This document shows positions 24,285 through 36,416 of a stretch of 64,000 nt of DNA, one piece after another. The notes under the pieces were generated by a model. The model was not told where the DNA came from. It worked only from the letters and a program-made list of their open reading frames with translations, and searched no databases. Origin of the DNA: Brachionus manjavacas (Eukaryota; Rotifera; Eurotatoria; Ploima; Brachionidae); assembly GCA_019054805.1 (NCBI GenBank), contig JAHQIY010000012.1, forward strand, positions 496,001 through 560,000, written 5' to 3'. The position numbers and the translations under genes are program-made. Each line of letters begins with the position of its first letter. Positions within the stretch are counted from its first letter, which is position 1.

Positions 24285-24480
24285 GTCTTTATAGCCGAAT
24301 GGTTTGTGTTAGTCGTGCCAAGTGGTTTCGACTGGGTATTAATTGCGGTATATATGATAAACTCCGATGCAGTAACCTTTGTATCAGGACGGAGCGATTG
24401 CTAAAAAAAAGGAACTGGAAAAGAAGACGAGCGCTTCACCTATTATCCGCTAGGATAGAAAAGACACTTTTTAAATTACT
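24285..24480 (+). repeat. Possible tRNA-derived SINE head (A-box/B-box-like)
   Basis: TAGCCGAATGG near 24292 fits the RNA polymerase III A-box, and GGTTTCGACTGG about 35 bases later resembles a B-box. The segment is clearly less AT-rich than its flanks and contains an A8 run. No complete tRNA cloverleaf forms by eye. A diverged SINE head is the best reading, but it could be a chance match. Confidence 0.3.
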
Positions 24481-24499
24481 TTTTAAAAGGATTTAAATA

Positions 24500-27400
24500 A
24501 AAAATGAACACATTTATATTTAAACAAAGTTCCATTTAAGTTTTTTGAAGGCCAAGAGTCTGATAAAATTTCATTAAACAGATTAAATAAAGTCTTGCCA
24601 AAGCATAATAATTCTTCAGAGTCTTGGCTTTCAAAATTTTTTAAATGAAAAATTACCAAGTGACGCATATAATTTGACTTATGTTGGTTGAAGTAGTTGC
24701 TGTGAGAATTGCAACAGCACAACTAACTTTTAGAATTAGAATCTAATTAAAGGATTGACTCAAAAAATTGTCCATGATTGATATTTTTTTACATGATTAA
24801 AAAATTTATAAAAAAAATTTGGTTTTGATCAGATCAGATATTTAAGATTGAAATTTTAGCTGATGATGATTCATGATAAACAAAAAGCTATTATTTTGAA
24901 ATTATTCACAGACCTGTAGATTATTGTATCCACCTTAGCCTACTCGTTTTTTCCAACAAATTTAACTCCTATTTCTAAAATTAAATTAACCATTTTTAAT
25001 AATTGACAAAACATTAGGTTTTATTGATTCTGTGTGTGTCTTTAAAGAAATTAAATTATTTCGAAGCTAATTAAAATTTTGATGAATCATAAAATTCTAT
25101 CTTTTCTTTCTTTATTGAAAAAAAATTCAAAATAAAATTTTTTATTTGAAATATATTTTAGCTCTTTTTTTTATTTTAAATTAATATAGTTTAATATATC
25201 ATAGTTTTAGCAAACCTAAAATAATCAAATGAAAAAAGATTTTCAAATTTAAGAGAATTTCTTTACGATTCGGAGACAATTTTCGAACAGCTTTTTGAAT
25301 AAAAACATTTTTGAAAGACTAGTTATTTTTCTCTTTTAAGAAAAACATCATAAAAATTTGAAGCAATTTTTTCCTATAAATATCAAAATTAAATATAAAT
25401 AATTTTCTCGTTATAGACTTTTTAAAAAAAAAGCATTATTTGAAGATTTAAAAGTATCTAATGATCAAGTAATTAAAGAATAGTGAATTTGAAAGCTTGT
25501 TTTTCAAATCTAATCGATTTAAAAAAAAATGATTTCACAGTCGGGCATACTCGACCCTAAGGGGTATTGGGTAAACAACCAATTATATGATTATATGCTC
25601 ATATTTATTTTTTTAGATATTTAATTTCAAAATTGCTAATTATTTTTATTTCAGAATTTATTGTTAAAAATAATAAATTAGAATTTATTATTAATTTTTT
25701 AAATTTATCAAAAAGTATTTAAAATATTATCAGAGGATAACAATCATTTTAGTAATCCTACATCGAATATTTTATTTCGATAAAAGTTTCCATAAATACT
25801 GCCAATTAATATTGGGTTTTTGGTAAGAAAAACTAGATAAGAAACAGTTTTTTTAATCTATAATTTCTTATCTTTCCTTAAAATTGGTTAAACTAAAAAT
25901 TTATTTTTCAAGTTCAACAGTTTTATTTAGTGCTACCAAAAAATACAAATTTTACGTAATTAACAGTAGCTGGGCTGTTAATGTCTGCATTTAAAATTCT
26001 ATAAATACTTTTTTATTTTTTAAGTTAAAACTGGTGAATTTTCTTTAAATGTATGAGAAAATTTTTTTAAAATAAATTTCAATTATCTGAGTTAAAATTT
26101 CAAAAAAATAAAATTCTGTTTATAAATCGAGAAAATTATCAAGTAGAAAGTTCAAATTTATTTTCCTCTGCATCAAATTTTAAGTGAACGAAAAAAATCA
26201 AAAAATTCTACTCACTCTAAGTAAATATTTTTACAAAAAGAATAAATTGGCTTTATAAAAATCTTATTTTGTGACTGAGAAAAACCACCATGTCTTGATT
26301 TCGATCTGTTAAGACTGTGCTCAAATTTTTTTAAATCAACAAAAAGTATTCAATTGACAATATTTTAATTCTCAGAGAGAAAATTTATTTTTTCTAATTT
26401 CAACCAATTCGCAAGAAATTAGTAAAAATTGAAATTAAAAATCATTCTGAAATTCTTGGTCACAAGTATCGATTTTTTAATAGTTAATAATTATTCATAG
26501 ATGTGCTAATGAATTTTTTTATTACTAATCAGTCCGGTAGTTATATAATTAATAAAAGTATTAAAATTTCATCACAAAAAATTATTAACATAAAATAACT
26601 AGAGAATTTAAGTACCGAAAAAATAAAAATTTTCAAATTGAGGATTTAGATTACCAAGTTGACATCAAGAGACAATATTTGAAAAAATTTTTATTAAATT
26701 TTATTTTACATATTTTTTGGTTCATTTCAATCTGAGATTTTTTTACAAATACACTTAACAATAATGCGGAAGTTGCATAAAATTGAGGAAGTTCGAAATC
26801 ATCATCACAAGTCTTTACATTATCACTTACAGCTGCGAATGAGTGTGTGGCTGATTTCTTCATACCGAATCATCTTTAATTTTAAAAATGAGCAGAAATT
26901 AATTTATGATTCTTTTTTTTCAATTGATTTTGTAAAAAAAGATTTTTTCGATTTTGTTTCAATTAAAATAAAATAAAAATATTTTTTTAATTTTTCATTG
27001 TAGACTGAAATTAATTTATTTTCAATCTTATCAGCATCTCTTTGATTTAGTATAGAAATCTCAAAAAAATGAGTCAATCTAGATATATTTATTTTTTGAT
27101 TGCATTTTAGTAAAATTTAAATTAACAAACCGTAAATCGAATTTTTTTTTATAAAATCCATTTCATGTAATTAAAAGACCCGAAAATACACTAGACCAGC
27201 AGTTTTCATAATTTTTTAAAATTTTGTCAACAGAGTATCTTAAATTTACATTTTCAATATTTTTTGAAATAAATTTTTTATCAAGAATTCTGAAAAATTG
27301 CTCTTATTTAAGCAACGAGAAATTTTATGCTAAATCGGTTTAATTAGTTTTTAATAACAAAAAAATTCGGAAGAATAAAGGAACAAAATTGTTTGTAAAA

Positions 27401-29780
27401 ATTTACAAGATAAAAATAAAAAAATTAATTTTTTAATATAAATTCAAAGGAATTTAAATCAGGAATTTAATCAGTATTATAAAATTAAGAATTAAAGATT
27501 TAATTGAATTTTTATCAAGTGATCGAAATGAAAGTAGAAAGTTAGATTTTATTTATTCATTTAATATTAAATTAACCTCCATTAGTAGAAGTAAAAATGG
27601 GAGAAAAATTTATAGAGGGTTAAATAAAATTATATTTTCAATTTTTTTTATAGTTTATTTCTAAATAAAATAATTCTGAAAAACAAAACATCTTGTGAAA
27701 TTAGAAATTTATATTTGATATTTTTAAAGAAATAAAATTAGACTTTGTGTAATTTTTAAAATGAAAATAATCTTAATTTTTTTCTTGACCAACAATGACG
27801 AGTCTCATTTACTTTTTGGTGCTACCAACATTTCTTTAATTTTTTAAAGCACTGCTTTTGGAGTTATATTCCACTAAGATTGAAATGATGCACCGAGCTT
27901 CATTATTAAATTTTCTAATTTTATTTTGATAGCATGATGAAATAATTAAAATAAAATCTCCGAAAAAATTTTTTAAAAAAATAATTAGATAGCTTTATTC
28001 CAAAAAGATAAAAAATTTCATTTAAAGGCTTGAAAAAATTATTCCAAGCTTTAAAAAAAATTAAAAGGAGGATTATGGAGATAGCGTCGAAATGAAATTA
28101 TTTACACGGTGAACAATTTTTTGTACTTTCTGCACCTTTTTCTTCTTTTAGAGTTCTGGTTCATTTTTTTAGAAATAAAAATTAATTATTTTTTTTTAAA
28201 AGAATTTAATTTTTTGAAGTTAATTAATCCGATTACTTTTTAATGATATTTCTTATTAGGTTTGGTTTTCATAAAGTAGTGGGAGAACACCTTAGTATCG
28301 GAAAATAAAGGTTTTCTGATACAATGATAAGATCAAATGAACAAAGGAATATTAATTAAAATTGTTTATATTTAGTGTTTTTTTTTTCAAAAAAATAAAA
28401 TAAAAATTTTTTTTTGCATTAATATTAAATGCATTTCTATGTTAAGGATGGTTAAAATTACCAATATACCTGAGATCATTGCAACATTGAATATCTTAAC
28501 ATTTTTGAGACATTGCCAATTTTTTTTATCAGTTTTTTGTGGGGTTTTTTGAATAAAATTGAAAATTCTGAAATTTTTGGTAGAATTTTAAAGGCTAAAG
28601 ATTTCCTTTAAAGCAAAAAAGTCATTTTAGACTATTTTCAAATTTTTCTAATTGTTTTTAAATTTTATTATTCTTTTAATTCAATTATAAAGAGTTAAAA
28701 AAAAATAATTTTTTACTTCAAATTAAATATTTATATGGAGTTTTTTTTGGAAATTAAGTTTCTGACAATAGTATATTATTAATTATTAATAATAGAATAC
28801 CAAATTTAAATTTAAATTTTATATGATTGAACCGTTTTAACTTTTTTTAGCCTTGCAATTAATGATAAAAAAAATTTTAAATTGTTGAAAGATTCGAATA
28901 ATTTTTTTTATTTTTTACAAATTTATTATCTAAAGAGATTTTTTTTGAAAAGAAATTGAATTTTTTAGATTTTCAAACTAAATTTTATTAATATTTGTTT
29001 GTTTTTAAAAAATAAAACCCTTAATAGATATTTTATAATTTGCTCAATAATTTTTAAAATAGATTAAAAGCTTCTAAATTTTGGCCAAAAATATGTTGTC
29101 AAAATTAATTTCAGGTTTTGTCAACAAGGCTTTTGGTGATTAGCAAGGTGAAAAAAATCAATATTAGAGGAAGGCCAGCTTAAGTGCTGCCTAAAAAATA
29201 TGGTGACATTAATCCACTTATCTTGTTCAAGCAGTCTTTATTTTATAAAATATCACAACTTTTCTAATTAACTCGCAAATGAAGCACAAAATTTAATGTT
29301 TTTTTTATTTTAAATATTAATTTCCTAATTTTATTTCTTCCGCTTTGGAATTGAAAAAAAAAAACAATTTTTTCAATTTTGATACCATTAAAAATGCGGA
29401 TTAAAAAGGCGTTAGATAAATTTCTCGAAAAAATTTATTTTTTTATTGCGAGGCAGCGAGTCCTTCGAGTGACCGTGAGGGGTTAAAACGCCTCCACAAA
29501 CTGCTTGCCATCTTAATTGCCTTTCGAAGAAAACAACAAAAAATAAAAAGGTTGATTTCAGTGTGCGTACAGAGCCTTATCGGTAGTTTTATGACAAAAA
29601 GCCCACGCGCGCAAAAAAGTCAAATTTTGTATTTACCAAGTGTATGGCTGTATCATAAAAGGAATTTTGGGTTTTATTATTTTTTTTCTATCAGCCAATT
29701 TATGGCTCTATAAGGTTTCAAAATCTGATTAGATTTAAATTACGCAAATTATCTTGTTTAAATATCCCTGATTGATTCAG
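24500..29780. other. Gene desert
   Basis: Over 5 kb of AT-rich sequence without a recognisable gene. The minus-strand frames at 24483-24722 and 26651-26863 are somewhat less simple in composition but match no family and have no supporting gene structure. A GC-richer patch at 25540-25590 (GTCGGGCATACTCGACCCTA) may be a repeat end. The segment 29440-29640 becomes GC-richer and is probably the upstream region of the gene at 29911. Confidence 0.45.
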
Positions 29781-29782
29781 AA

Positions 29783-29788
29783 TATAAA
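29783..29788 (+). promoter_or_regulatory. TATA-like box
   Basis: TATAAA 123 bases before the start codon of the secreted-peptide gene. In such AT-rich DNA this motif is common, so support is weak. Confidence 0.3.
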
Positions 29789-29910
29789 ATATCCTCTTTT
29801 TTTTTCCGAAATTTAATCAGATTGCGCAACAGTGGTTCAGAAAAAAGCATTTTTAACAAGATTATTTTTGAAAATTTAGATTTAAAAAATCAGGAAAGTC
29901 AAATAATAGA

Positions 29911-30303
29911 ATGAATTTGTGTAAATACAGCACAATGTGGGTTTTGGTTTTGGTGGCACTGTTGGGCTTTAGTGAAGCACAGTTGGAAGTGAATGGAGAA
30001 GATGTGGAAGAAATGGAAAAAGTGGCCCGCTACTTGATACTGAGCAATTTGCGAAGCCTGCTCGATTTGCACGGGGACTTGGTCAAGCGGGAGCAGAGCG
30101 ATGTGTCGGTGCAGCCACGCTCTCTCACACTCACCGATTTGATAATCAAGAACAAAAAGTCGAGCTCGTTGCCGCCAAGTTTTGTGCAGTTTTTGAAAAA
30201 TCCTCAAAATAGACAAAAATTTGAACTGCTTCAAAAGCTGTTCGAGCAAGAGGTCGAAAACTATCGACAGCTGCAAAGAATGATCTATTCGTATGGGCGA
30301 TAA
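29911..30303 (+). CDS. Small secreted protein, candidate peptide-hormone precursor
   Basis: Single-exon gene, 130 aa, with much higher GC than the flanking DNA, which argues for real coding. Residues 1-23 are a signal peptide (MWVLVLVALLGFSEA, cut before QLEV). Dibasic sites are KR (59-60) and KK (82-83), and the protein ends ...MIYSYGR. Cleavage at KK and C-terminal trimming would release a peptide of about 45 residues, starting SSSLPPSFVQFL, strongly helical, ending SYG with Gly as possible amide donor. Length and layout resemble neuropeptide F/Y-like or CRF/DH44-like hormones, but neither the RxRF/RxRY end nor a CRF signature is present, so no family is assigned. There is no Cys in the mature part. 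AATAAA follows at 30372. Alternative: an unrelated secreted helical protein. Confidence 0.65.
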   Translation: MNLCKYSTMWVLVLVALLGFSEAQLEVNGEDVEEMEKVARYLILSNLRSLLDLHGDLVKREQSDVSVQPRSLTLTDLIIKNKKSSSLPPSFVQFLKNPQNRQKFELLQKLFEQEVENYRQLQRMIYSYGR

Positions 30304-30371
30304 TTTTTTGATAATTGTCTACTTTTTTTTAATTTATTTTTTAAATCGAATCAAAATTTATTCAAAAGAAG

Positions 30372-30377
30372 AATAAA
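30372..30377 (+). terminator. Polyadenylation signal of the secreted-peptide gene
   Basis: AATAAA about 70 bases after the stop codon. Confidence 0.5.
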
Positions 30378-31863
30378 ATGAGTAAAATAATTTGGAAATT
30401 TTTTAAGTTGCTGAGTTCAGGAATCTGAACCAGATATGTTGCTCTAACTTAATTGTAATTTAAATTAAGTTTATCACATCAAAATTTGTTGCCTTTCGGT
30501 GCTTAAAATTTAGTTGTGGCAAAGAATTATTTTACTGTCAAGATTTTGTAAGAGTAAACATTTTTTTAACTAACTTATTTTTTTTAATTAAAACTGGCGT
30601 CTATAATGAAATAAATAAATTGACTCATTTACAAAAAAGTATTTTTTTATTTAATCAAAAATATGGAGGTTAGATTTTATTTTTTATTAAATTAAATTTT
30701 ATTATTAAATATTTTTTAAAAACATTTTTTTAAAGTCTGACTGAATAGCTCTGTATTTAGTTAAAAACTTTATTAATTTATTTAGAAAAGATAAATAAAA
30801 ATGATGATCAATTCAAAGAGTTTTTAAAAATTAATGAGATGTTAAAAATTAATGGAGATTTTAAAAATAAGATAATTGGAAAAAAAAAATTTTTCAACCC
30901 ATTGATCAAATTTTGAATTAAAATTTACAAAAAAAATTTGAATTTAAAGATAGATTTTATCAGTGGTTTGAGAAAATATTTTTTTCTAATTATTCTATTT
31001 TATAAATCTACATAGCTTGTAAAGCTTGTTGCATTAAAATTATTTAAATTATTTAATACATTAATTTTATTATCCAAATATAAACTCTTACAATGATATT
31101 TTTAATTAAATTTCAATAATTTGTAAATCAAAAATTAAAACACTTTTTTTTAATTAGAGAGTTTAATTAAGAAGCTTTATTTTAATCAGACGTTAATCAA
31201 AATTATTCATTTGGCGCCAATTCTGACGAAGCAAAAAACAAATTTGAAGAAAAAAGATTTTAGAATTTTAATAAAATTTAGGTTTCATTAAATTTATATA
31301 AATTCATTAACCATAAGAGTCCCTAAAAGTTTTTTAACAAAAAATTGAATGGGAGAAGCAAGTATAATGTATTTTCTTAAAGCTCTAGAAAAACTCAATC
31401 GAATAGAAATATGTGATATAATTGATCATTAAAAAAAAATATTAGCGAAGAAAAATACAGTGATATTAAATTTTTGTCTTTTACAATAAATTACGTAACA
31501 TATTGTAAATTTACACAGTAAAAAATAAATATGACTGAAAATTAATATAACCGTGAACGCTGCCTTGAGGAACTCCAGAGCGAACATCACACCACTGTGA
31601 TCAGATATAAAGACTTTTAGCCAACATAATGCTTTTCCACGCACTCCATAATTTAAAATTTAATTTTTATCATTTAAATCAGCTCAATTGAAGAAAACTT
31701 TATTTTTTTTATTAAATAATAAATCAAACCTGTTGAATGTTAATTTTTCTAAGGAAATAAAAAATCAATCCAAATCTCTAATTATGTTAAAATTAGTTTT
31801 AAATTTGAATTTCAAAAAATTTTACCGGACCGGACTTTGACCTGACTTGATACTTGTTACTTA
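30378..31863. other. Non-coding spacer
   Basis: No gene recognised. A short GC-richer piece at 31550-31640 gives a minus-strand frame without family resemblance. Confidence 0.4.
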
Positions 31864-32137
31864 CAGTAGTGATTTGATAATAGGATACATGGTAAATTTA
31901 CGTAATTTTTCGCGAAAAACGTAATTTTACGTAAATAGAAGTAAAATTACCAATTTTTACGTTAAATTATGTAAAATCCAAAAATACCGAAAAATCTAAA
32001 ATTTTGTTATAAAATACGATTTTGACTTCTGATTTTTTATTTTTTTATGTAATTTTTTATCATTTTTTATGTAAAAATTGGTAAAATTCAAAATTTTATG
32101 TTTAATTACCATGTATTCCATTGTCAAATCACTACTG
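31864..32137. mobile_element. MITE with CAGTAGTGATTTGA inverted ends (274 bp)
   Basis: The left end CAGTAGTGATTTGATAATAG and the right end (..TCAAATCACTACTG) form terminal inverted repeats. Subterminal TTTACGTAA-type words follow. The left flank is TA; the right flank is CA, so a TA target duplication has probably decayed by one base. Ends of CAGT plus TA target fit Tc1/mariner/pogo-type non-autonomous elements. An interrupted second copy lies at 54605-55530. Confidence 0.8.
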
Positions 32138-32357
32138 CATAATCATCTCTGTTTTTTAGCTTTAAACGACATTTTTTAGGGCAGGTTCAGTATCGTTTTT
32201 TTTTAATAATTCATAAAAATATTAATAAAAATTATGGAAAATTTAAGTTTGAGATCAAGATGATAAAAAAGGAATGTTTTTATTTAATAATAGAGAACAA
32301 TTATTTTTTTCTTAAGCAGCTATAATTTATTTTCATAGTATTTTTATTGAACTTTAA

Positions 32358-32899
32358 CACTAGAAGCACCAACGAGTCAAAATTACTCTTTTTCGATTTT
32401 TGGCTGCGAAAATCTAAGTCAATTTTTGCAATTTGAGCACAATTTACTAAATTCAAATAAAAAAAATATTTCTTTTGTACAAAATCAAGTATATAATACT
32501 AGAAGCACCAAGAGGAGTCATTTTAACTTGTTTTTTAAATAAAATTTTGTATATATCTACAAAATCAATGAATGAGTCATAAAATATTTATAAAAAGTAT
32601 ACAAATCTTTAAAAAACTGACTCAAATCCTAATACTTGAACGAAGATAAGCAAATTTTAAAAATGCAAAAATTATAGTTTGCGTATTTTACATGAAAGAC
32701 GAAAAATTGGTTCAAAAAGGAATGAATTTATTAGAAGATACAATTTTTGCCAGATGCTTTTTTCTAGACAAATTTTTTTTTTTTACTCAATTGAAATTAA
32801 GTTTTGAATAGATTTATCCAAATAATAAATTATTATCCATTTTTATCCATTAGATTCCATTAAAACATGTCTTTTTGACTCGTTTTGGTGCTTCTAGTG
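32358..32899. mobile_element. piggyBac-like MITE with TTAA target duplication (542 bp)
   Basis: Both ends read CACTAGAAGCACCAA(C/A)... inward and are flanked directly by TTAA (32354-32357 and 32900-32903), the obligate piggyBac target site. A third, direct copy of the end motif (ACTAGAAGCACCAAGAGGAG) lies inside near 32499. There is no transposase; the element is non-autonomous. The class assignment rests on TTAA plus inverted ends. Confidence 0.8.
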
Positions 32900-32903
32900 T
32901 TAA

Positions 32904-33650
32904 TAGGTTTAAATTTTTCAATTGAATTTTATAATAACTTTCAAAGACAAAAAATATCATATTTTAAAATTTATAATTTGCTTAAGTGATAAAATATAAT
33001 TATTTTGGTTTGAATAAATGATAAATATAAACGATTATGCCTAAAGCTCGGAAAACGAAAATATTTTTTTGCAAAAATTTTTAAATATTTTTAAAAAGTT
33101 TTTCCGCAAAATCAGTGTCTAAAAAACGGAAATTCCTTTTTATTCTATAAAAACTTGCGGAAATTTGAAGAGAAAAATAGAATGCGGAATTTATTGAAAA
33201 ATTTTTATTAAAATATGGTTTAATTTTTTGTCTTTGAATTACAAAATGTATCCAATGTTGAAATAACATTATTATGTATTGACGATCTGAATACAATCCG
33301 ACAAACTGAATCTTGTGTTGTTTTTTTTTAAATGATTTTATTTAGTGGAATATCATGTTTTAATCATTTTGTTCAGTTTCTTGAGAAATTTTGGTTTATT
33401 TTTTCTTTTTTATTTTATTTTATTTTTTTTGTAAAAATTATCAAAAATTTAAGGAAAAAATTATTAAAAACACATGAATTCGGTGTATTTTCATTTTTTT
33501 ATTTATTCTTTGTTAAATATTTTTAACAAAGAAAAATTTTAAATTAATAAAAAAAAATTAAGAAATAATTATCTCTTATTGACATTTTTAAAAGTCCAAA
33601 TAAGCGAAATATACTATAAGATCAAAATGAACAAAATAAAGCAGATTGAG
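32904..33650. other. Non-coding spacer
   Basis: AT-rich. The open frames at 33081-33296 and 33332-33526 are low complexity and not supported. Confidence 0.4.
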
Positions 33651-34144
33651 GGCTTTGAAAATTCCAAATCTGGTGGAAAGAAGAAAAAGAGGTGATCTTA
33701 TTCAATTATACAAGTTCATGCATGGAATAGAATTGGCTGAAAAAAGCAACAATTTTAATGTCACCAAAATCCAAGGAAAAGGTCACTGCTTCAAATATCA
33801 TAAAGAAATTTGAATTTTGTTCAGCAAAAATAGTGAGCGGAATTGCTTAATTATTTAATTTTTTTAAAAACTTGAAGTGAAATTCAAAAAAGTTTTAATT
33901 TAATTGTATTTTATTAAATCTTTTAAAAGTTGAACATTAGAATTAGAACTGTAATGTCACCAAAATCCAAGGAAAATGTCACTGCTACAAAAATCATAAA
34001 GAAATTTCGAGGCTCCAACATAGAGATAACTTTTTTTTCAACAGAACCGCTAACATATGGAACTAACTGCCAAATCAATTAGTTGAAGTTTCCAATGTTA
34101 ACAGCTTTAAAGCAGGCATTGATTGCTGGATGAGCAACAATTAA
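33651..34144 (+). pseudogene. LINE ORF2 C-terminal fragment with internal duplication (copy 2)
   Basis: From 33651: ALKIPNLVERRKRGDLIQLY, then KFMHGIELAEK...NVTKIQGKGHCFKYHKEI and a stop. About 150 non-coding bases follow (starting TTTTGTTCAGC), then the NVTKIQGK block appears again at about 33955 and continues through FFFNRTANIWN*LPNQLVEV to SFKAGIDCWMSNN and a stop. This is the CR1/Jockey-like LINE C-terminus, with a duplicated block and one TAA in the WNSLP motif. The non-coding insert and second block match 22.12-22.43 kb. Confidence 0.75.
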
Positions 34145-34852
34145 CAAAATGAACAGAATGAACAAACTGAATAAAATGAACGATTTAAATGTTAGACCTT
34201 TTTTAATAGATTTAGCAATCTGAATGTAATAAAGTCAGTACGTCGGATTAAAGGACCGTCGTCATTACCTCGTATTTTCATATTTGAAATTAAACTCTTT
34301 AGTGAAAAAGAATGAGTTTAATTTTATTTTAAAATCTGAAAAAATATTGAAAATTCTTTTTTAATTTTTAAATAATTCATTTATTTTTTTTTTCCGAGCA
34401 AATTCTCATTCAGACTAGAAACATGTGAAAAAACTAAAAATATAGTTAAATAATATAAAATTAAATAAATAAAAAGAATAAAAATGAGCATTAAAAAGAA
34501 AAAAAAATAGATAAATAATTCTTTTTGATTAAATTTTATATTCAATCATTAAAAAACTGAATCTAGTCGGTTAGGTAAACCATAGTTCACTTATTATCCG
34601 AAATATTTTGTTCTCAGGTTTTGTGAACCATTGGTTCAGCCAATTTTTTGTTCAAAATAGAATTAGACGAAAGATTTTTAGAATATTTGAACAAATTGAA
34701 TAAAGATCAAAATTTAAAATAATTCCTTATTCTCGAAACTGATATAAAAATTAATTAATAATTTTTTTGTTTTTTTTTTGAAGGAGCTTAAGAAATAGCA
34801 TTTGCTATGATCTGGTTGACTTGAATTCGAATTTTGAAAAATTCGAATTTTT
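34145..34852. other. Non-coding spacer
   Basis: AT-rich. Short direct repeats of AATGAACA occur near 34150-34190, and a small palindrome (TTCGAATTTTGAAAAATTCGAA) near 34827. No gene. Confidence 0.4.
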
Positions 34853-35478
34853 TTTAAGTACTTAAGTAGGACCGAATTTACTTAAGTGCTTAAAAATACT
34901 TAACTTTTTGACTTACATTCATGATTTCAGATTTTTTCATTTGTTTATGATTGCAAATAAAAAAAAATTTTTTCACACACCATTTAAACATAATTTTTTT
35001 ATGCAGTATTACTTTTTTGTTAAAAAGAGAACAATAAAGCTTGAAGAAGACTCTCCTTCGTTTAATTTGTTGTATTAAATCAAAATCACAGTACTTTGAA
35101 TTTAACCGCTATAAAAAAAATTCTCTCAACGCTTTTTTTTTACAAACAAAAGAAACTTTTAATATTGGTCTTATCCTTTCTTGATTATTGTCCCAATCCA
35201 AAAAATCTAATCTTCGATTCAAATTAACTCTCTCTTTCTCTTAATTTAATAAAATTGTATTAAGCCCAAATTTTTGCAAAAATATTTTGATAAAAAATAA
35301 CTTTTTTTTTGGACATTTTATTGAAAATAATTTAATTACTTAAGTATCCTGATAAATACTTAAGTATTTACTTTAAAAAATTGAATAGTGGACTTAAGTT
35401 TAAGTATTTACTTAAAAATATGGTCCATTTACTTAAGTATTGAAAATACATTTTAAGTACTTAATGCACATCCCTGGT
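34853..35478. mobile_element. Non-autonomous, probably hAT-like element with ACTTAAGTA subterminal repeats
   Basis: The right end reads outward ...TTAAGTACTTAATGCACATCCCTGG; its complement starts CCAGGGATGTGCATTAAG. Both ends are full of ACTTAAGTA words in both orientations, like transposase-binding subterminal repeats of hAT elements. The left TIR is not recognisable, so the left end is approximate or truncated. No coding sequence. Confidence 0.55.
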
Positions 35479-36084
35479 GTTAACACTGCAATTTTATTTA
35501 TATTTCTTAAATTAAAAACAGCGATAGGATTTTTTTACTCAAACTCTTTCAATTTAATAAAAAAACAAGATAGTAAGTATTAAAAAAAATTGTTTCAACT
35601 ACTACTAATACTATTTTAAGACTTTTACTAGACAAAACAGCTCCGTTTTTTTGTCAATTATTAATTTTTTTTGGAATGGGGGTCTGAAACTTTACAGCCT
35701 TTATTGCCTATATATATATCTTATTAAGCTTTTTTTATCTTAAAATTTTTTCAAACGAATCTACTCGATCGACACATTTTCTGATAGAGAATTAAATGGT
35801 CTTTTTTCTGAGCTGGTTATCTTGAAAAAAAAATCGGAAAAATTTTGACTTTTTTTTCATTTTTTGGGATCTACTTTTAACCTAAATATTTTTACACAAA
35901 TTCTAAAACTAGACAAAATTCTGAACAAAACTGTGGTTTTACTTTTTTTAATTATATAGTTTAAAATTTTTTTAAATCGCTCAAAAAGTGTTCATACTGT
36001 CCATGTGAACAATTGACTTGGGATGATGTTAATAATACTGAAAGAAAATTGATCTTTATTATGTAGATGGTAAAAATATAGGGA
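35479..36084. other. Non-coding spacer
   Basis: AT-rich; nothing recognised. Confidence 0.4.
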
Positions 36085-36416
36085 AAGCAAAGAGTTAAAA
36101 AGTATTGCGTTAGAATTAAGATATGATTTACCCGCAAAAATAAAATTAGATAAAAATAAACAAATCCTATCTGAGCACTCGGCTTTCATGGGTTCTAAAA
36201 AACTTGAAATTCTGTGGAAAAGATATGGAATAAAAATCGTTTTTGTTCCAAAGGTCATATTACTGCGAACTAAATTATATTGAAGGCCTATTGTATTTTC
36301 TTAAACAAAATGTTCGTTCTAAAACAGATCAGAGTTTTGATAAAATGAAAAAGTTAATTGATGATGCTCGAGAAATAATTTCTGCTAAACTCTGCAAATT
36401 TAGTAGACTTAGATAA
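36085..36416 (+). pseudogene. DDE transposase C-terminal fragment (HCELN-IE type)
   Basis: One frame reads IALELRYDLPAKIKLDKNKQ...FMGSKKLEILWKRYGIKIVFVPK. After a frameshift near 36255 it continues CELNYIEGLLYFLKQNVRSK, then TDQSFDKMKKLIDDAREII and a stop at 36414. 'Y/FVPKxHCELNxIE' holds the third catalytic Glu of a widespread DDE transposase group related to IS630/Tc1. The first two catalytic residues are missing. A half-copy of the following MITE family (GATGCAACTTTGAATGTTGC) starts right after the stop. Confidence 0.65.

Noticed and set aside
24290..24365. Possible tRNA gene
   Set aside because: The A- and B-box-like motifs are present, but acceptor and anticodon stems do not pair by eye, so I report only a possible SINE head.
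29899..30276. Antisense open frame (125 codons) over the secreted-peptide gene
   Set aside because: It is the shadow of the real gene: the plus strand has the signal peptide and stop/poly(A) context, the minus-strand product resembles nothing.
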